64,000 nucleotides of DNA from Streptomyces genisteinicus (GTDB lineage Bacteria > Actinomycetota > Actinomycetes > Streptomycetales > Streptomycetaceae). A program made the translations under genes and the position numbers. Of this stretch, positions 8,467 through 16,625 are shown in pieces. The notes beneath the pieces are model-generated. The model made no database searches and was not told the DNA's origin. It saw only the letters and a program-made list of their open reading frames with translations. Where the stretch lies: the NCBI RefSeq assembly GCF_014489615.1, contig NZ_CP060825.1, forward strand, positions 4,474,501 to 4,538,500. The letters are read 5' to 3'. Each line of letters begins with the position of its first letter. Position 1 is the stretch's first letter.

Positions 8467-9042
8467 ATGCGCAACGTGACCTATTCGATGAATGTCTCGC
8501 TCGACGGATACATCGTCGGACCGGACGGCGGCTTCGACTGGTCGGCGCCCGACCCGGACGTCTTCCGCTTCTGGATCGACGACATCCGGGGAGTCGGCGT
8601 CCACCTGCTGGGGCGGCGGCTCTACGAGACGATGCTCTACTGGGAGACCGCCGAGAACGACCCGGAACTCGGCGCCGACGAACGGGTGTGGACCGAGCTC
8701 TGGAACCCGCTGCCGAAGGTGGTGTTCTCCAGGACGCTGACGGAGGTCCAGGGACGGGGGGCCCGTCTCGCCTCCGGCAGCGTGGCCGAGGAGATCGAGC
8801 GGCTGAGGGCCGAGCCGGGGGAGGGCGACATCGCCATCGGCGGCGCCACCCTGGCCGCGGAGGCCGCCGCCGCGGATCTCATCGACGAGTACCGCACCAT
8901 CGTCTACCCGGTGATGGTCGGCGGCGGCATCCCGTACTTCCCGAGGAGCGAGCGCCGGGTGGATCTGGAACTCGTCGAGACGCGCACCTTCAACGGGAAG
9001 TTCGTCTACCTGCGCCACCGCGTCGTGCGCCAGGTGCCCTGA
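8467..9042 (+). CDS. Dihydrofolate reductase-like / RibD C-terminal domain protein
   Basis: 191 aa. GAGGAGGACG lies just upstream of ATG 8467. It begins with the family pattern MNVSLDGYIVGPDGGFDW and carries IGGATLAAEA and YPVMVGGGIPYF, the nucleotide-binding strands of the RibD-C/DHFR-like fold. It is a stand-alone single domain, found widely in actinobacteria as an uncharacterised oxidoreductase. NADPH-dependent reduction is likely, but the substrate is unknown. It is a single gene with its own promoter region and a hairpin downstream. Confidence 0.8.
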   Translation: MRNVTYSMNVSLDGYIVGPDGGFDWSAPDPDVFRFWIDDIRGVGVHLLGRRLYETMLYWETAENDPELGADERVWTELWNPLPKVVFSRTLTEVQGRGARLASGSVAEEIERLRAEPGEGDIAIGGATLAAEAAAADLIDEYRTIVYPVMVGGGIPYFPRSERRVDLELVETRTFNGKFVYLRHRVVRQVP

Positions 9043-9108
9043 TCCCGCAGCCCGGCCGTTCCCGGTCCGGACCTCCGCGGTCCGGACCTCCCCGGTCCCA
9101 CCGGCAGC

Positions 9109-9131
9109 CGCTCCGGACTTTCTCCGGAGCG
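9109..9131 (+). terminator. Hairpin terminator after the RibD-C/DHFR-like gene
   Basis: CGCTCCGGA and TCCGGAGCG form a 9-bp perfect stem with loop CTTTC, 67 bp past the stop. Two copies of GGTCCGGACC come just before it. Confidence 0.55.
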
Positions 9132-9249
9132 CCGGGCCTCTTCCGGAGCGGGCGGGGCGTCTCGAAAGCATCACGGATTGCCTACGGTTCGCCGCAGCGT
9201 CCCGCACGCGGACCCCTTCGTGATCACACTCGTCGAGGCGATCATGAAG

Positions 9250-9293
9250 GACGACCGGGGCCGCCACCCCCCACAGGAGAGGCCCCGGTCGTC
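9250..9293. terminator. Large hairpin upstream of the ECF sigma gene
   Basis: A 13-bp perfect stem (GACGACCGGGGCC and complement) with an 18-nt loop. It lies in the 355-bp gap before the sigma gene, about 100 bp upstream of its putative promoter. It is either a second terminator or a structural barrier that insulates the sigma promoter. Confidence 0.5.
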
Positions 9294-9397
9294 GTTCGGA
9301 CGGGGTGACAGTGGCACCCCGTACTCCTCTCAGCGCCGTGCATGCGTTTTCTGTCACACCGCACCGCGTTGTTAGGTTGTTGCCGGTTGTACTAGGC

Positions 9398-10234
9398 ATG
9401 GACGGGCACCCGGAAAAGGACGTAGCGTGCTGGTTCGCGCAGGGTGGCGCGGCAGTGGTGACCAGCTGCGATTCAGACAGGTATGAGGTAGTGCTGGGGG
9501 ACGACGCGGAGCTGACCACCGCGGTGCTCGCGGCTCAGGACGGGGACGAGGACGCCTTCCGGACTGTGTACCGCGCCGTGCACCCGCGGCTGATCGGCTA
9601 TGTGCGCACGCTCGTCGGCGACGCGGACGCCGAGGACGTCGCCTCCGAGGCGTGGCTCCAGATATCCCGGGACCTCGACCGCTTCAGCGGCGACGCGGAC
9701 CGCTTCCGGGGCTGGGCCGCCCGCATCGCCCGCAACCGCGCGCTGGACCACATCCGCATGCGGGGCCGCAGGCCGGCCGTCGGCGGGGACGAGACCGAAC
9801 TGACCGGGAAGCCCGCCGAGTCGGACACCGTCGCCGAGGCGATGGAATCCATCAGCACCGGCAGCACCATGGCGCTGATAGCCCAACTGCCCCAGGACCA
9901 GGCCGAGGCCGTCGTGCTCCGCGTGGTCGTCGGGCTGGACGCCAAGAGCGCCGCGCAGACCCTCGGCAAGCGGCCGGGTGCCGTCCGCACCGCCGCCCAC
10001 CGGGGACTCAAGCGCCTCGCCGAGCTGCTGGAGAGCACCCACGGCGCACCCGTCCCGGACGTCCCGCCCGCCCCCGCGCACCTCCGGCCCACGAGCGGCC
10101 CGCCGGCCCCCGACGGCGGTGACGAACAGGCCGGTGACCTCAACGGACTCCCCCCACAACGCGCCCGCAGCACCGGAACCCCCACCTCCGCCGGTGTGAC
10201 GCATTCGCGGACGCGGACGCAGAAGGACATGTGA
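9398..10234 (+). CDS. ECF-family RNA polymerase sigma factor
   Basis: About 278 aa. Region 2 is seen from DAFRTVYRAVHPRLIGYVR through DAEDVASEAWLQISRDL and RGWAARIARNRALDHIR. Region 4 is seen in MALIAQLPQDQAEAVVLRVV and the helix-turn-helix KSAAQTLGKRPGAVRTAAHRG. A proline-rich tail of about 60 residues follows. The start is uncertain: ATG 9398 gives the longest sensible protein, but no ribosome site is visible, and GTG 9455 or 9458 (VTSCDSDRYEV) is a real alternative. The next gene overlaps its stop, so a functional pair of sigma factor and membrane anti-sigma-like protein is likely. Confidence 0.85.
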   Translation: MDGHPEKDVACWFAQGGAAVVTSCDSDRYEVVLGDDAELTTAVLAAQDGDEDAFRTVYRAVHPRLIGYVRTLVGDADAEDVASEAWLQISRDLDRFSGDADRFRGWAARIARNRALDHIRMRGRRPAVGGDETELTGKPAESDTVAEAMESISTGSTMALIAQLPQDQAEAVVLRVVVGLDAKSAAQTLGKRPGAVRTAAHRGLKRLAELLESTHGAPVPDVPPAPAHLRPTSGPPAPDGGDEQAGDLNGLPPQRARSTGTPTSAGVTHSRTRTQKDM

Positions 10235-11259
10235 TGGCGGACGAGCGCTACGAGTGGCTTGACAGGGACGCGGCGGAGCAACTGCTGCGCGGCGAACCTG
10301 TCCGGGCCGCCGACGAACACGCCCGTTTGCAGGCGGCCCGGCTCGGCGCCGCGCTGCGCGGCGCGGGCGCCTACGCCCACCGTTTCGACGACGGCGAACT
10401 GCCCGGCGAGGCGGCCGCCCTGGCCGCGTTCCGCAAGGCGAGATCCGACGCGGCCGCTCCGGCGGGCGCCTCCCTCGGCACCGTGACCGTCTCCCGCACC
10501 GGCGTTCCCGTCCGCCCGCTGCGCTTCGGCCGGCCGCTGCGCTTCGGGATCGTGGCGGCACTCGCGGGGTGTGCGCTCGGCGGGGTCGCCGTCGCCGCGG
10601 GCACCGGCGTGCTGCCCACCCCGTTCCACCGCGACCACGCCCCCGTGCCGGCGTCCTCCGTCACGGCCGCGGCGACCCCCGGCCCGCTGGAGACCAGGAG
10701 CCCGGACGGGCAGCACGGCGACGGGTTCTCGCTGCCGCCCGGCCCCGTCACCACCCCGCCCTCCGCGCCCACCCCGAGCGGCGGCCCGACGGAATCGGCC
10801 CCCGGGGCCCGGACCTCCCCACCCGCGACCGACGGCCGGGGCGGCGACGACGCCGCGCCGACCACGCCCGGTTCGAGCCCCGGCAAGGACGACGCCGACG
10901 TGCGCCGCCGGATCGTCGAGACCTGCAAGGCCTACCGCAGCGGACGCATCGACCCCGAGCGCAGGAAGCGCCTGGAGGAACTGGCCGACGGCCCCGACGG
11001 GGTCAAGAAGTTCTGCGACCGGGTGCTCGGCACCGGATCCTCCGGCGGAGGATGGGGCGACGGCGGCCACGGGGACTCCGACGAGGACCGCGGCTCCGGC
11101 GGCGGGGACTCGGGCGGCGGCTGGGGCAAGGACGACGCCGGCCTCCTCGCGCCTCCCGTGTCCTGGCGCCCGGCGCCGGCTCCCGGGGGCGTCGTGCCCG
11201 CCCCGCCGGCCGACACGGTGAAGGCCCTGGCGTCGGCCGTGACCGCGCCCCTGCTCTGA
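10234..11259 (+). CDS. Single-TM membrane protein translationally coupled to the ECF sigma gene (possible anti-sigma)
   Basis: 341 aa. ATG 10234 shares one base with the sigma stop (TGATG), so translation is probably coupled. Residues 1-95 are a charged cytoplasmic domain, about 96-118 one membrane helix (FGIVAALAGCALGGVAVAAG), and the rest a Pro/Ser/Thr/Gly-rich outside part with a charged stretch DDADVRRRIVETCKAYRSGR. No zinc HxxxCxxC anti-sigma motif is visible. The topology and coupling suggest a regulator of the sigma factor. This is inference; the family is not recognised. Confidence 0.7.
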   Translation: MADERYEWLDRDAAEQLLRGEPVRAADEHARLQAARLGAALRGAGAYAHRFDDGELPGEAAALAAFRKARSDAAAPAGASLGTVTVSRTGVPVRPLRFGRPLRFGIVAALAGCALGGVAVAAGTGVLPTPFHRDHAPVPASSVTAAATPGPLETRSPDGQHGDGFSLPPGPVTTPPSAPTPSGGPTESAPGARTSPPATDGRGGDDAAPTTPGSSPGKDDADVRRRIVETCKAYRSGRIDPERRKRLEELADGPDGVKKFCDRVLGTGSSGGGWGDGGHGDSDEDRGSGGGDSGGGWGKDDAGLLAPPVSWRPAPAPGGVVPAPPADTVKALASAVTAPLL

Positions 11260-11400
11260 CCCTCCGGCTCCTGCGGCGCGTCGCGTCGCTGCGTGTGCCG
11301 TGCTGCCGTGCCTTCGGCGGGTTTCCCGTCTCACGGGCCCGCCCCGGTCCCGGTGCGGGCGGCGGGCGCGTGACGCGCCGTGTGCTCGGGGGAGGGAAAG

Positions 11401-11439
11401 GGCGCGGGCGGGACCGGGGGAACGTGTCCCGCCCGCGCC
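11401..11439 (+). terminator. Terminator of the sigma/anti-sigma operon
   Basis: A 14-bp perfect stem (GGCGCGGGCGGGAC and complement) with an 11-nt loop. Confidence 0.6.
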
Positions 11440-11626
11440 GGGTGCGCTGAGCCGCAGGTACGGGGGGAACCCCGGCTCTTCGCGCGGCCGATGACCAGTC
11501 GGCACTTCATACTGCGCCACGCGGCCGGAAAGTGTCACACCTGCCGTCACGGACCGCGTGTCCTCGGCCGACGACGAGCTCGAAACGTTTCTCCGTGCCG
11601 CCGCCCGCCGCCGTTTCCACGGCGAC

Positions 11627-11666
11627 GGGCGGGCACGGCGCGCGGACCGTCACGCCGTGCCCGCCC
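11627..11666 (-). terminator. Terminator of the L,D-transpeptidase gene
   Basis: A 14-bp perfect stem (GGGCGGGCACGGCG and complement), 12-nt loop, 8 bp after the stop of the minus-strand gene. Confidence 0.7.
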
Positions 11667-11673
11667 GGGTGGC

Positions 11674-12558
11674 TCACCAGTAGATGACGACCTTGTCGCC
11701 GGTGCGCACCTGGTCGAAGAGGGCCGCGACGGCCGCCTTGTCGCGGACGTTCACACAGCCGTGGGAGGCGCCGTTGTAGCCGCGGGCGGCGAAGTCGGAG
11801 GAGTAGTGGACCGCCTGGCCGCCGCTGAAGAACATCGCGTAGGGCATGGGGGTGTCGTAGATCGTCGACACGTGGTCACGGGACTTCCAGCCGACCTTGA
11901 ACTCGCCTTCGCGCGTCGGCGTGTACTGCGAGCCGAAGCGGACGTCCATGGTCGACAGCACCTTGCCGTCGATCATCCAGGACAGCGTGCGCGTGGTCTT
12001 GCTGATGCACATCACGCGGCCCTGCATGCAGCGCGGGTCCAGCTTCGCCTTCGGCTTCTCGACGTCCTTGCCGTCGAGCTCGGCGCGCGTCGGCTTCGTC
12101 GTCATGCCCAGCAGCTTCTGCCAGGTCACCTCGTCGGTGCTGCCGGTGACGGGCAGCTGCCGCTTGCCCTGGAAGCCCTTGACCGCCGTGGTGGTGACCG
12201 GTCCGTACGAGCCGTTCGGCTTGTCGTCGAACCAGCCGATCTGCGCGAGCCGCGCCTGGAGCTCCTTCACCTGCTCGCCGTTGGCCCCGGGCGCCATCAG
12301 CACCTTGGCCGGCGGGGCGGACGAGGACGCGGACGGCGAGGGCGACGCCGACGCCGAGGGCGAAGCGGACTGAGACGGTTCGGCCGACGCGGACGGCGAG
12401 GCGTCCGCGGACGGCTGCGACGTCGTCGGCGCCGCGCTCGGCTTGGCGTCCGTGGCGGCGTCGGTCGCCGCCTGCGCCGTACAGCCGGCGGTCACCGCGG
12501 CCACCGTCAGCGCCGCGGCGGCCGCGAGCGTTCTGACCGCGATGTTCTTCCTGAGCAT
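11674..12558 (-). CDS. Lipoprotein L,D-transpeptidase (PG-binding domain plus YkuD)
   Basis: 294 aa. The signal peptide ends in a lipobox (VTAGC, Cys about residue 26), so the mature protein is a lipoprotein on the outer face of the membrane. A Ser/Ala/Pro-rich linker of about 55 residues follows. Then comes a peptidoglycan-binding domain (GANGEQVKELQARLAQIGWF) and a YkuD catalytic domain with ASHGCVNVRD, where the Cys is the nucleophile and the His is nearby. It makes 3-3 cross-links between stem peptides or attaches proteins to the wall. It stands alone with its own terminator. A second L,D-transpeptidase of different build is at 33566-34261. Confidence 0.93.
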   Translation of the reverse strand: MLRKNIAVRTLAAAAALTVAAVTAGCTAQAATDAATDAKPSAAPTTSQPSADASPSASAEPSQSASPSASASPSPSASSSAPPAKVLMAPGANGEQVKELQARLAQIGWFDDKPNGSYGPVTTTAVKGFQGKRQLPVTGSTDEVTWQKLLGMTTKPTRAELDGKDVEKPKAKLDPRCMQGRVMCISKTTRTLSWMIDGKVLSTMDVRFGSQYTPTREGEFKVGWKSRDHVSTIYDTPMPYAMFFSGGQAVHYSSDFAARGYNGASHGCVNVRDKAAVAALFDQVRTGDKVVIYW

Positions 12559-12735
12559 GATCGTCCCCCTTTTCGGTCCTGTGCCTGAAGAGACAGATTG
12601 CGCAACGGCCGGGTTGCACGATCCCGAGCATCATGGGGGTAACAGTTGGGGGACGAGAACGACACGACGCGTCGTCCCCGGTCTGTGACACGGGCGGCGG
12701 GGACCGGCCGTCGGCGACCGCGGAGGCGCAGGCGG

Positions 12736-14316
12736 ATGACACGTGAGTCCGAGTCGGGGCTGCCGATCGAACCGGTCTACGGGCCGGAGGGGGCCGCGGG
12801 ACGCGACCCGGCCGTGCGGCTCGGCGAACCGGGCGCCTTCCCGTACACCCGCGGTGTGTACCCGACGATGTACACCGGCCGGCCCTGGACCATGCGGCAG
12901 TACGCGGGCTTCGGCACCGCGGTCGAGTCGAACGCCCGGTACAAGGAACTCATCGCCCACGGCACGACGGGCCTCTCCGTGGCGTTCGACCTCCCGACCC
13001 AGATGGGGCACGACTCCGACGCCGCGATCGCGCACGGCGAGGTGGGCAAGGTCGGGGTGGCGGTCGACTCGGTCGACGACATGCGGGTGCTGTTCGACGG
13101 CATCCCGCTGGACCGGGTGTCGACCTCGATGACGATCAACGCCCCGGCCGCGCTGCTGCTGCTGATGTACCAGCTGGTCGCCGAGGAGCAGGGCGTGCCG
13201 GCCGCGGAGCTGACCGGCACGGTCCAGAACGACGTGCTCAAGGAGTACATCGCCAGGGGCACGTACATCTTCCCGCCGGGGCCGTCGCTGCGGCTGGTCG
13301 CGGACATCTTCCGCTACTGCCGGACCGAGCTGCCGAAGTGGAACACGATCTCGATCTCGGGCTACCACATGGCGGAGGCCGGGGCCTCGCCGGTGCAGGA
13401 GATCGCCTTCACGCTCGCGGACGGCGTCGAGTACGTGCGCACGGCCGTCGCGGCGGGGATGGACGTCGACGACTTCGCGCCCCGGCTGTCCTTCTTCTTC
13501 GTGGCGCGCACCACGCTGCTGGAGGAGGTGGCGAAGTTCCGCGCGGCCCGGCGGATCTGGGCGCGGGTGATGCGGGACGAGTTCGGGGCGCGGAACCCGA
13601 AGTCCTGGATGCTGCGCTTCCACACGCAGACCGCGGGGGTGCAGCTCACGGCGCAGCAGCCGGAGGTGAACCTGGTGCGCGTCGCGGTGCAGGGGCTCGC
13701 GGCGGTCCTGGGCGGCACCCAGTCGCTCCACACCAACTCCTTCGACGAGGCCATCGCGCTGCCGACGGAGAGGTCGGCGAGGCTCGCGCTGCGCACCCAG
13801 CAGGTGCTGGCGTACGAGACGGACGTGACGGCGACGGTCGACCCCTTCGCCGGTTCGTACGCGGTGGAGGCGATGACCGACGACGTGGAGGCCGCGGCGC
13901 TGGCGCTGATGCGGCGGGTGGCGGACATGGGCGGGGCGGTGGCCGCCATCGAGCGCGGCTTCCAGAAGGAGGAGATCGAGCGCAACGCCTACCGGATCGC
14001 CCAGGAGACGGACGCGGGGGAGCGGGTCGTCGTCGGCGTCAACCGCTTCACCCTCGACGCCGAGGAGCCGTACGAGCCCCTGCGCGTCGACCCGGCCATC
14101 GAGGACCGGCAGGCCGAGCGCCTCGCCCTGCTGCGCGCGGGCCGCGACGCGGAGGAGGTGCGCCGGGCGCTGGCCGCGCTGAAGGAGGTGGCCGCCGGAA
14201 CGGAGAACGTGCTGCCCCCGATGAAGGAGGCACTGCGCGCACGGGCGACGGTGGGCGAGGTGTGCGGCGCGCTGCGCGAGGTGTGGGGGAGCTACGTGCC
14301 CGCGGACGCGTACTGA
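12736..14316 (+). CDS. Acyl-CoA mutase large subunit, methylmalonyl-CoA mutase type, no B12 domain
   Basis: 526 aa from ATG 12736 with GGAGG-rich sequence upstream. It carries the substrate-binding TIM barrel only; the C-terminal cobalamin domain (DxHxxG) is absent, so a separate small B12 subunit is needed. Overall it resembles isobutyryl-CoA mutase IcmA (RGVYPTMYTGRPW). The two specificity positions, however, read Tyr (RQYAGF, about residue 56) and Arg (PSLRLVADIF, about residue 174), as in methylmalonyl-CoA mutase, not Phe and Gln as in IcmA. Likely role: interconversion of methylmalonyl-CoA and succinyl-CoA or a related acid. No small-subunit gene lies in the window. Confidence 0.88.
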   Translation: MTRESESGLPIEPVYGPEGAAGRDPAVRLGEPGAFPYTRGVYPTMYTGRPWTMRQYAGFGTAVESNARYKELIAHGTTGLSVAFDLPTQMGHDSDAAIAHGEVGKVGVAVDSVDDMRVLFDGIPLDRVSTSMTINAPAALLLLMYQLVAEEQGVPAAELTGTVQNDVLKEYIARGTYIFPPGPSLRLVADIFRYCRTELPKWNTISISGYHMAEAGASPVQEIAFTLADGVEYVRTAVAAGMDVDDFAPRLSFFFVARTTLLEEVAKFRAARRIWARVMRDEFGARNPKSWMLRFHTQTAGVQLTAQQPEVNLVRVAVQGLAAVLGGTQSLHTNSFDEAIALPTERSARLALRTQQVLAYETDVTATVDPFAGSYAVEAMTDDVEAAALALMRRVADMGGAVAAIERGFQKEEIERNAYRIAQETDAGERVVVGVNRFTLDAEEPYEPLRVDPAIEDRQAERLALLRAGRDAEEVRRALAALKEVAAGTENVLPPMKEALRARATVGEVCGALREVWGSYVPADAY

Positions 14317-14318
14317 CC

Positions 14319-14366
14319 GGTCCGCGGGTGTCCGCGGCGGCGTGCCGGCGGTCCGCGGGTGTCCGC
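14319..14366. repeat. Two 17-bp direct repeats after the mutase gene
   Basis: GGTCCGCGGGTGTCCGC at 14319-14335 and again at 14350-14366, followed by degenerate copies. They lie just 3' of the mutase stop and may fold into its terminator. Role otherwise unknown. Confidence 0.5.
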
Positions 14367-14540
14367 CGGTGTCCGCGGGCGCCGCGGCGCCGTGCCGAGG
14401 TCCGCGCGTTCCGTGGGCGCGTTCCGTGGCGCGTGCGGAGGTCCGCACCGGGTGAACCGGCACGCGGGCAAGCGGAGTAGAAGCCTCCGAAAGTGAGACG
14501 GCTGTGCAGATCGTCGTACTCGTGTGCGACACTCCGGCCC

Positions 14541-15197
14541 ATGCTGGGTGTCACCGATCTGCCGACCTACCTCGTCGGCCTCGTCCTCATCATTCTGCTG
14601 CCGGGGCCGAACTCGCTCTACGTGCTGTCCGTCGCCGCCCGCAAGGGCACGCGCACCGGATACCGCGCGGCCGCGGGCGTCTTCACCGGCGACACCGTCC
14701 TGATGACGCTCGCCGCCCTCGGCGCGGCCTCGCTGCTCCAGACCACACCGGTCCTCTTCATGATCGTGAAGTACGCGGGCGCCGGCTATCTGACCTGGAT
14801 GGCGATCGGCATGCTGCGCGCCGCCCGGTCCCTGTGGCGCTCCCGCGGCGAGGAGCCGGCCTTGGCGGGCGACGCCGGGCAGCCCGCGGGACCCGCGGAG
14901 AACCCGTACCGCCGCGCGCTGATCATCAGCCTGTTCAACCCGAAGGCGATCCTCTTCCTGATCTCCTTCTTCGTGCAGTTCGTCGACCCCGCCTACGCCT
15001 ACCCGGCCCTGTCGTTCGTCGTCCTCGGCACCCTGCTCCAGCTGAGCAGCTTCCTCTACCTGACCACGCTGATCTTCGGCGGCACCCGCCTCGCCGCCGC
15101 CTTCCGCAGCCGCAGGCGGCTGTCGGCCGGGGCGACCTCGGCGGCGGGGGCGCTCTTCCTCGGCTTCGCGGTCAAGCTGTCGCTCAGCAGCGCGTGA
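14541..15197 (+). CDS. LysE/RhtB-family amino-acid exporter (LeuE-like)
   Basis: 218 aa with about six membrane helices. The first contains the family signature LPGPNSLYVLSVAARKGTRTGYRAAAG (shown here by its ends LPGPNSLYVL and GYRAAAG). FNPKAILFLISFFVQF is the second conserved block. ATG 14541 is 7 nt after GACACT, a possible -10, so the mRNA may be leaderless. It probably exports leucine or a similar amino acid. Confidence 0.85.
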   Translation: MLGVTDLPTYLVGLVLIILLPGPNSLYVLSVAARKGTRTGYRAAAGVFTGDTVLMTLAALGAASLLQTTPVLFMIVKYAGAGYLTWMAIGMLRAARSLWRSRGEEPALAGDAGQPAGPAENPYRRALIISLFNPKAILFLISFFVQFVDPAYAYPALSFVVLGTLLQLSSFLYLTTLIFGGTRLAAAFRSRRRLSAGATSAAGALFLGFAVKLSLSSA

Positions 15198-15224
15198 GAC
15201 CGCGCCCCGCACCGCGGGACGAAG

Positions 15225-15262
15225 CGGCACCGTCCGGCGGGTGACCCCGCCGGCCGGTGCCG
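15225..15262. terminator. Bidirectional terminator between lysE-like and glycopolymer genes
   Basis: An 8+8-bp stem with one mismatch (CGGCACCG-x-CCGGCGGG) and TGAC loop, lying between two convergent genes. Confidence 0.7.
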
Positions 15263-15284
15263 TCGTACCGCAGGCGGGCGCCCG

Positions 15285-16625
15285 TCAGCGCAGCACCGTC
15301 CGCTTCAGGTGCCGGGCCCGCCGCACGACCCGCCGCACCGCCGCGTTGCGCGGCACCGGCAGCCCGCCCGGCAGACCGAGCACGGTCAGCCGGCGGCGCT
15401 TGAAGTAGCGCAGCGTCCGGGCATCCAGCGAGGCCGCGAGGAACCGCTCCGCCGAGGGCCGCAGATCCGGGCGGATCTGCGGCTGCATCGCGAAGCCCAC
15501 CGCCTCCAGCAGACCCGTCAGATACGCGTCCGGCGGGCCCGGCACGGCCGGCGTACCGGTCTCCAGGTCCGGCACCAGCGCGTCCACGACCGTGAGCGGC
15601 ACCCGGTTGCTGTTCTGGTACGGCGCCAGCCGGTCCAGCAGCGGCTCCGTGCCCAGCCGGGCGACGGGGACGCCGTGGAACGCGGCCGCCGTGAACAGCC
15701 CCGTGGAGAAGCAGCCCGTCACCAGCGAGGGACGCAGCTGCCGGTACAGCACCTCCGCGAGCAGCGGACGCTCCACCACGGTCAGCTCCACCCCCAGCTC
15801 CCGCGCCTCCTCCTCCAGGGTGCGGTTCCAGGAGGCCGGGGCCGTCGGATGCGGCTTGAAGACCACCCGCCGGTGCCCGTGCGCGGCCACCCCGCGCAGC
15901 ATCCGCACGTGCAGCCGCTCCTCCTCCGCGACGCTGATGATGTCCAGCGCGGCCAGGTACTGCCCGAGGATCACGGCCGGCCCGCCCGCCCCGTCCGCGT
16001 CACCGGGCGCCACACCCGGGACCGCGTCCGGGACCGCGTCGGACAGCTCCGCGACCACCTTGACGAACGCCTCGGTCGGCACGACCTCCGGCACCGCGCC
16101 GAACTCCGCCAGCAGCAGCGGCCGCAGCCCCGGCACCAGGTCCAGGTGGAGCAGCCGGCGCACCCGCTCGCCCACCAGCGGGTCGATCTTGTTGCGGGTG
16201 GGGCCGTAGCTCATCAGCCCGTCCGCGTACACGCACAGCCCCGCGTCCGGGAAGAGCTGCGCGACCGCCAGCGCGGGAACCACCTGCACCGACTCCACGG
16301 CCAGCTCGATCCGGTCGTCGCCCAGGTTCCACAGCCCGCGCAGGTACCTCTCCCACAGCGGGACGTCGTCGGGGCGCGGCGACCAGCCGCCCGGGTGGAA
16401 CGGCGCGATGGCCTCGTTCCACGAGAGCACCCCGTCGAAGCGGGACCGCAGCCGCTCGAAGCCGGGCATCTCGTCGAGCGACGGGGTGGTCTCGGGCGTG
16501 GCCGCGTTGTTGCTGACCAGCAGCAGCCGCCGGTCCGCCGCGGCGAAGCAGCCGCTGTCGAGGGCGGCGGCCACGGTGGCCGCGCCGTAGAGGGAGGAGG
16601 CGAAGAAGATCTGCGTCGTGGGCAT
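15285..16625 (-). CDS. Polysialyltransferase-like protein of the glycopolymer cluster
   Basis: 446 aa. It begins TTQIFFASSLYGAATVAAAL, the start typical of the alpha-2,8-polysialyltransferase-like family (PF07388 type). It carries HRRVVFKPHPTAP, the KPHP motif of GT-B transferases that act on CMP-activated nonulosonic acids, and later VTGCFSTGLFTAAAFHGV, a sugar-nucleotide-binding Ser/Thr loop. It is predicted to polymerise or transfer a CMP-activated nonulosonate onto a wall polymer. Its start overlaps the stop of the GT2 gene upstream (TGATG), so the two are translated together. Family assignment is from motifs only. Confidence 0.72.
   Translation of the reverse strand: MPTTQIFFASSLYGAATVAAALDSGCFAAADRRLLLVSNNAATPETTPSLDEMPGFERLRSRFDGVLSWNEAIAPFHPGGWSPRPDDVPLWERYLRGLWNLGDDRIELAVESVQVVPALAVAQLFPDAGLCVYADGLMSYGPTRNKIDPLVGERVRRLLHLDLVPGLRPLLLAEFGAVPEVVPTEAFVKVVAELSDAVPDAVPGVAPGDADGAGGPAVILGQYLAALDIISVAEEERLHVRMLRGVAAHGHRRVVFKPHPTAPASWNRTLEEEARELGVELTVVERPLLAEVLYRQLRPSLVTGCFSTGLFTAAAFHGVPVARLGTEPLLDRLAPYQNSNRVPLTVVDALVPDLETGTPAVPGPPDAYLTGLLEAVGFAMQPQIRPDLRPSAERFLAASLDARTLRYFKRRRLTVLGLPGGLPVPRNAAVRRVVRRARHLKRTVLR

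Larger units (their letters stand above)
11260..11673. other. Convergent intergenic region with two opposed terminators
   Basis: 414 bp between the putative anti-sigma gene (+) and the L,D-transpeptidase gene (-). I see only the two hairpins listed separately; frames here do not look like genes. Confidence 0.6.
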
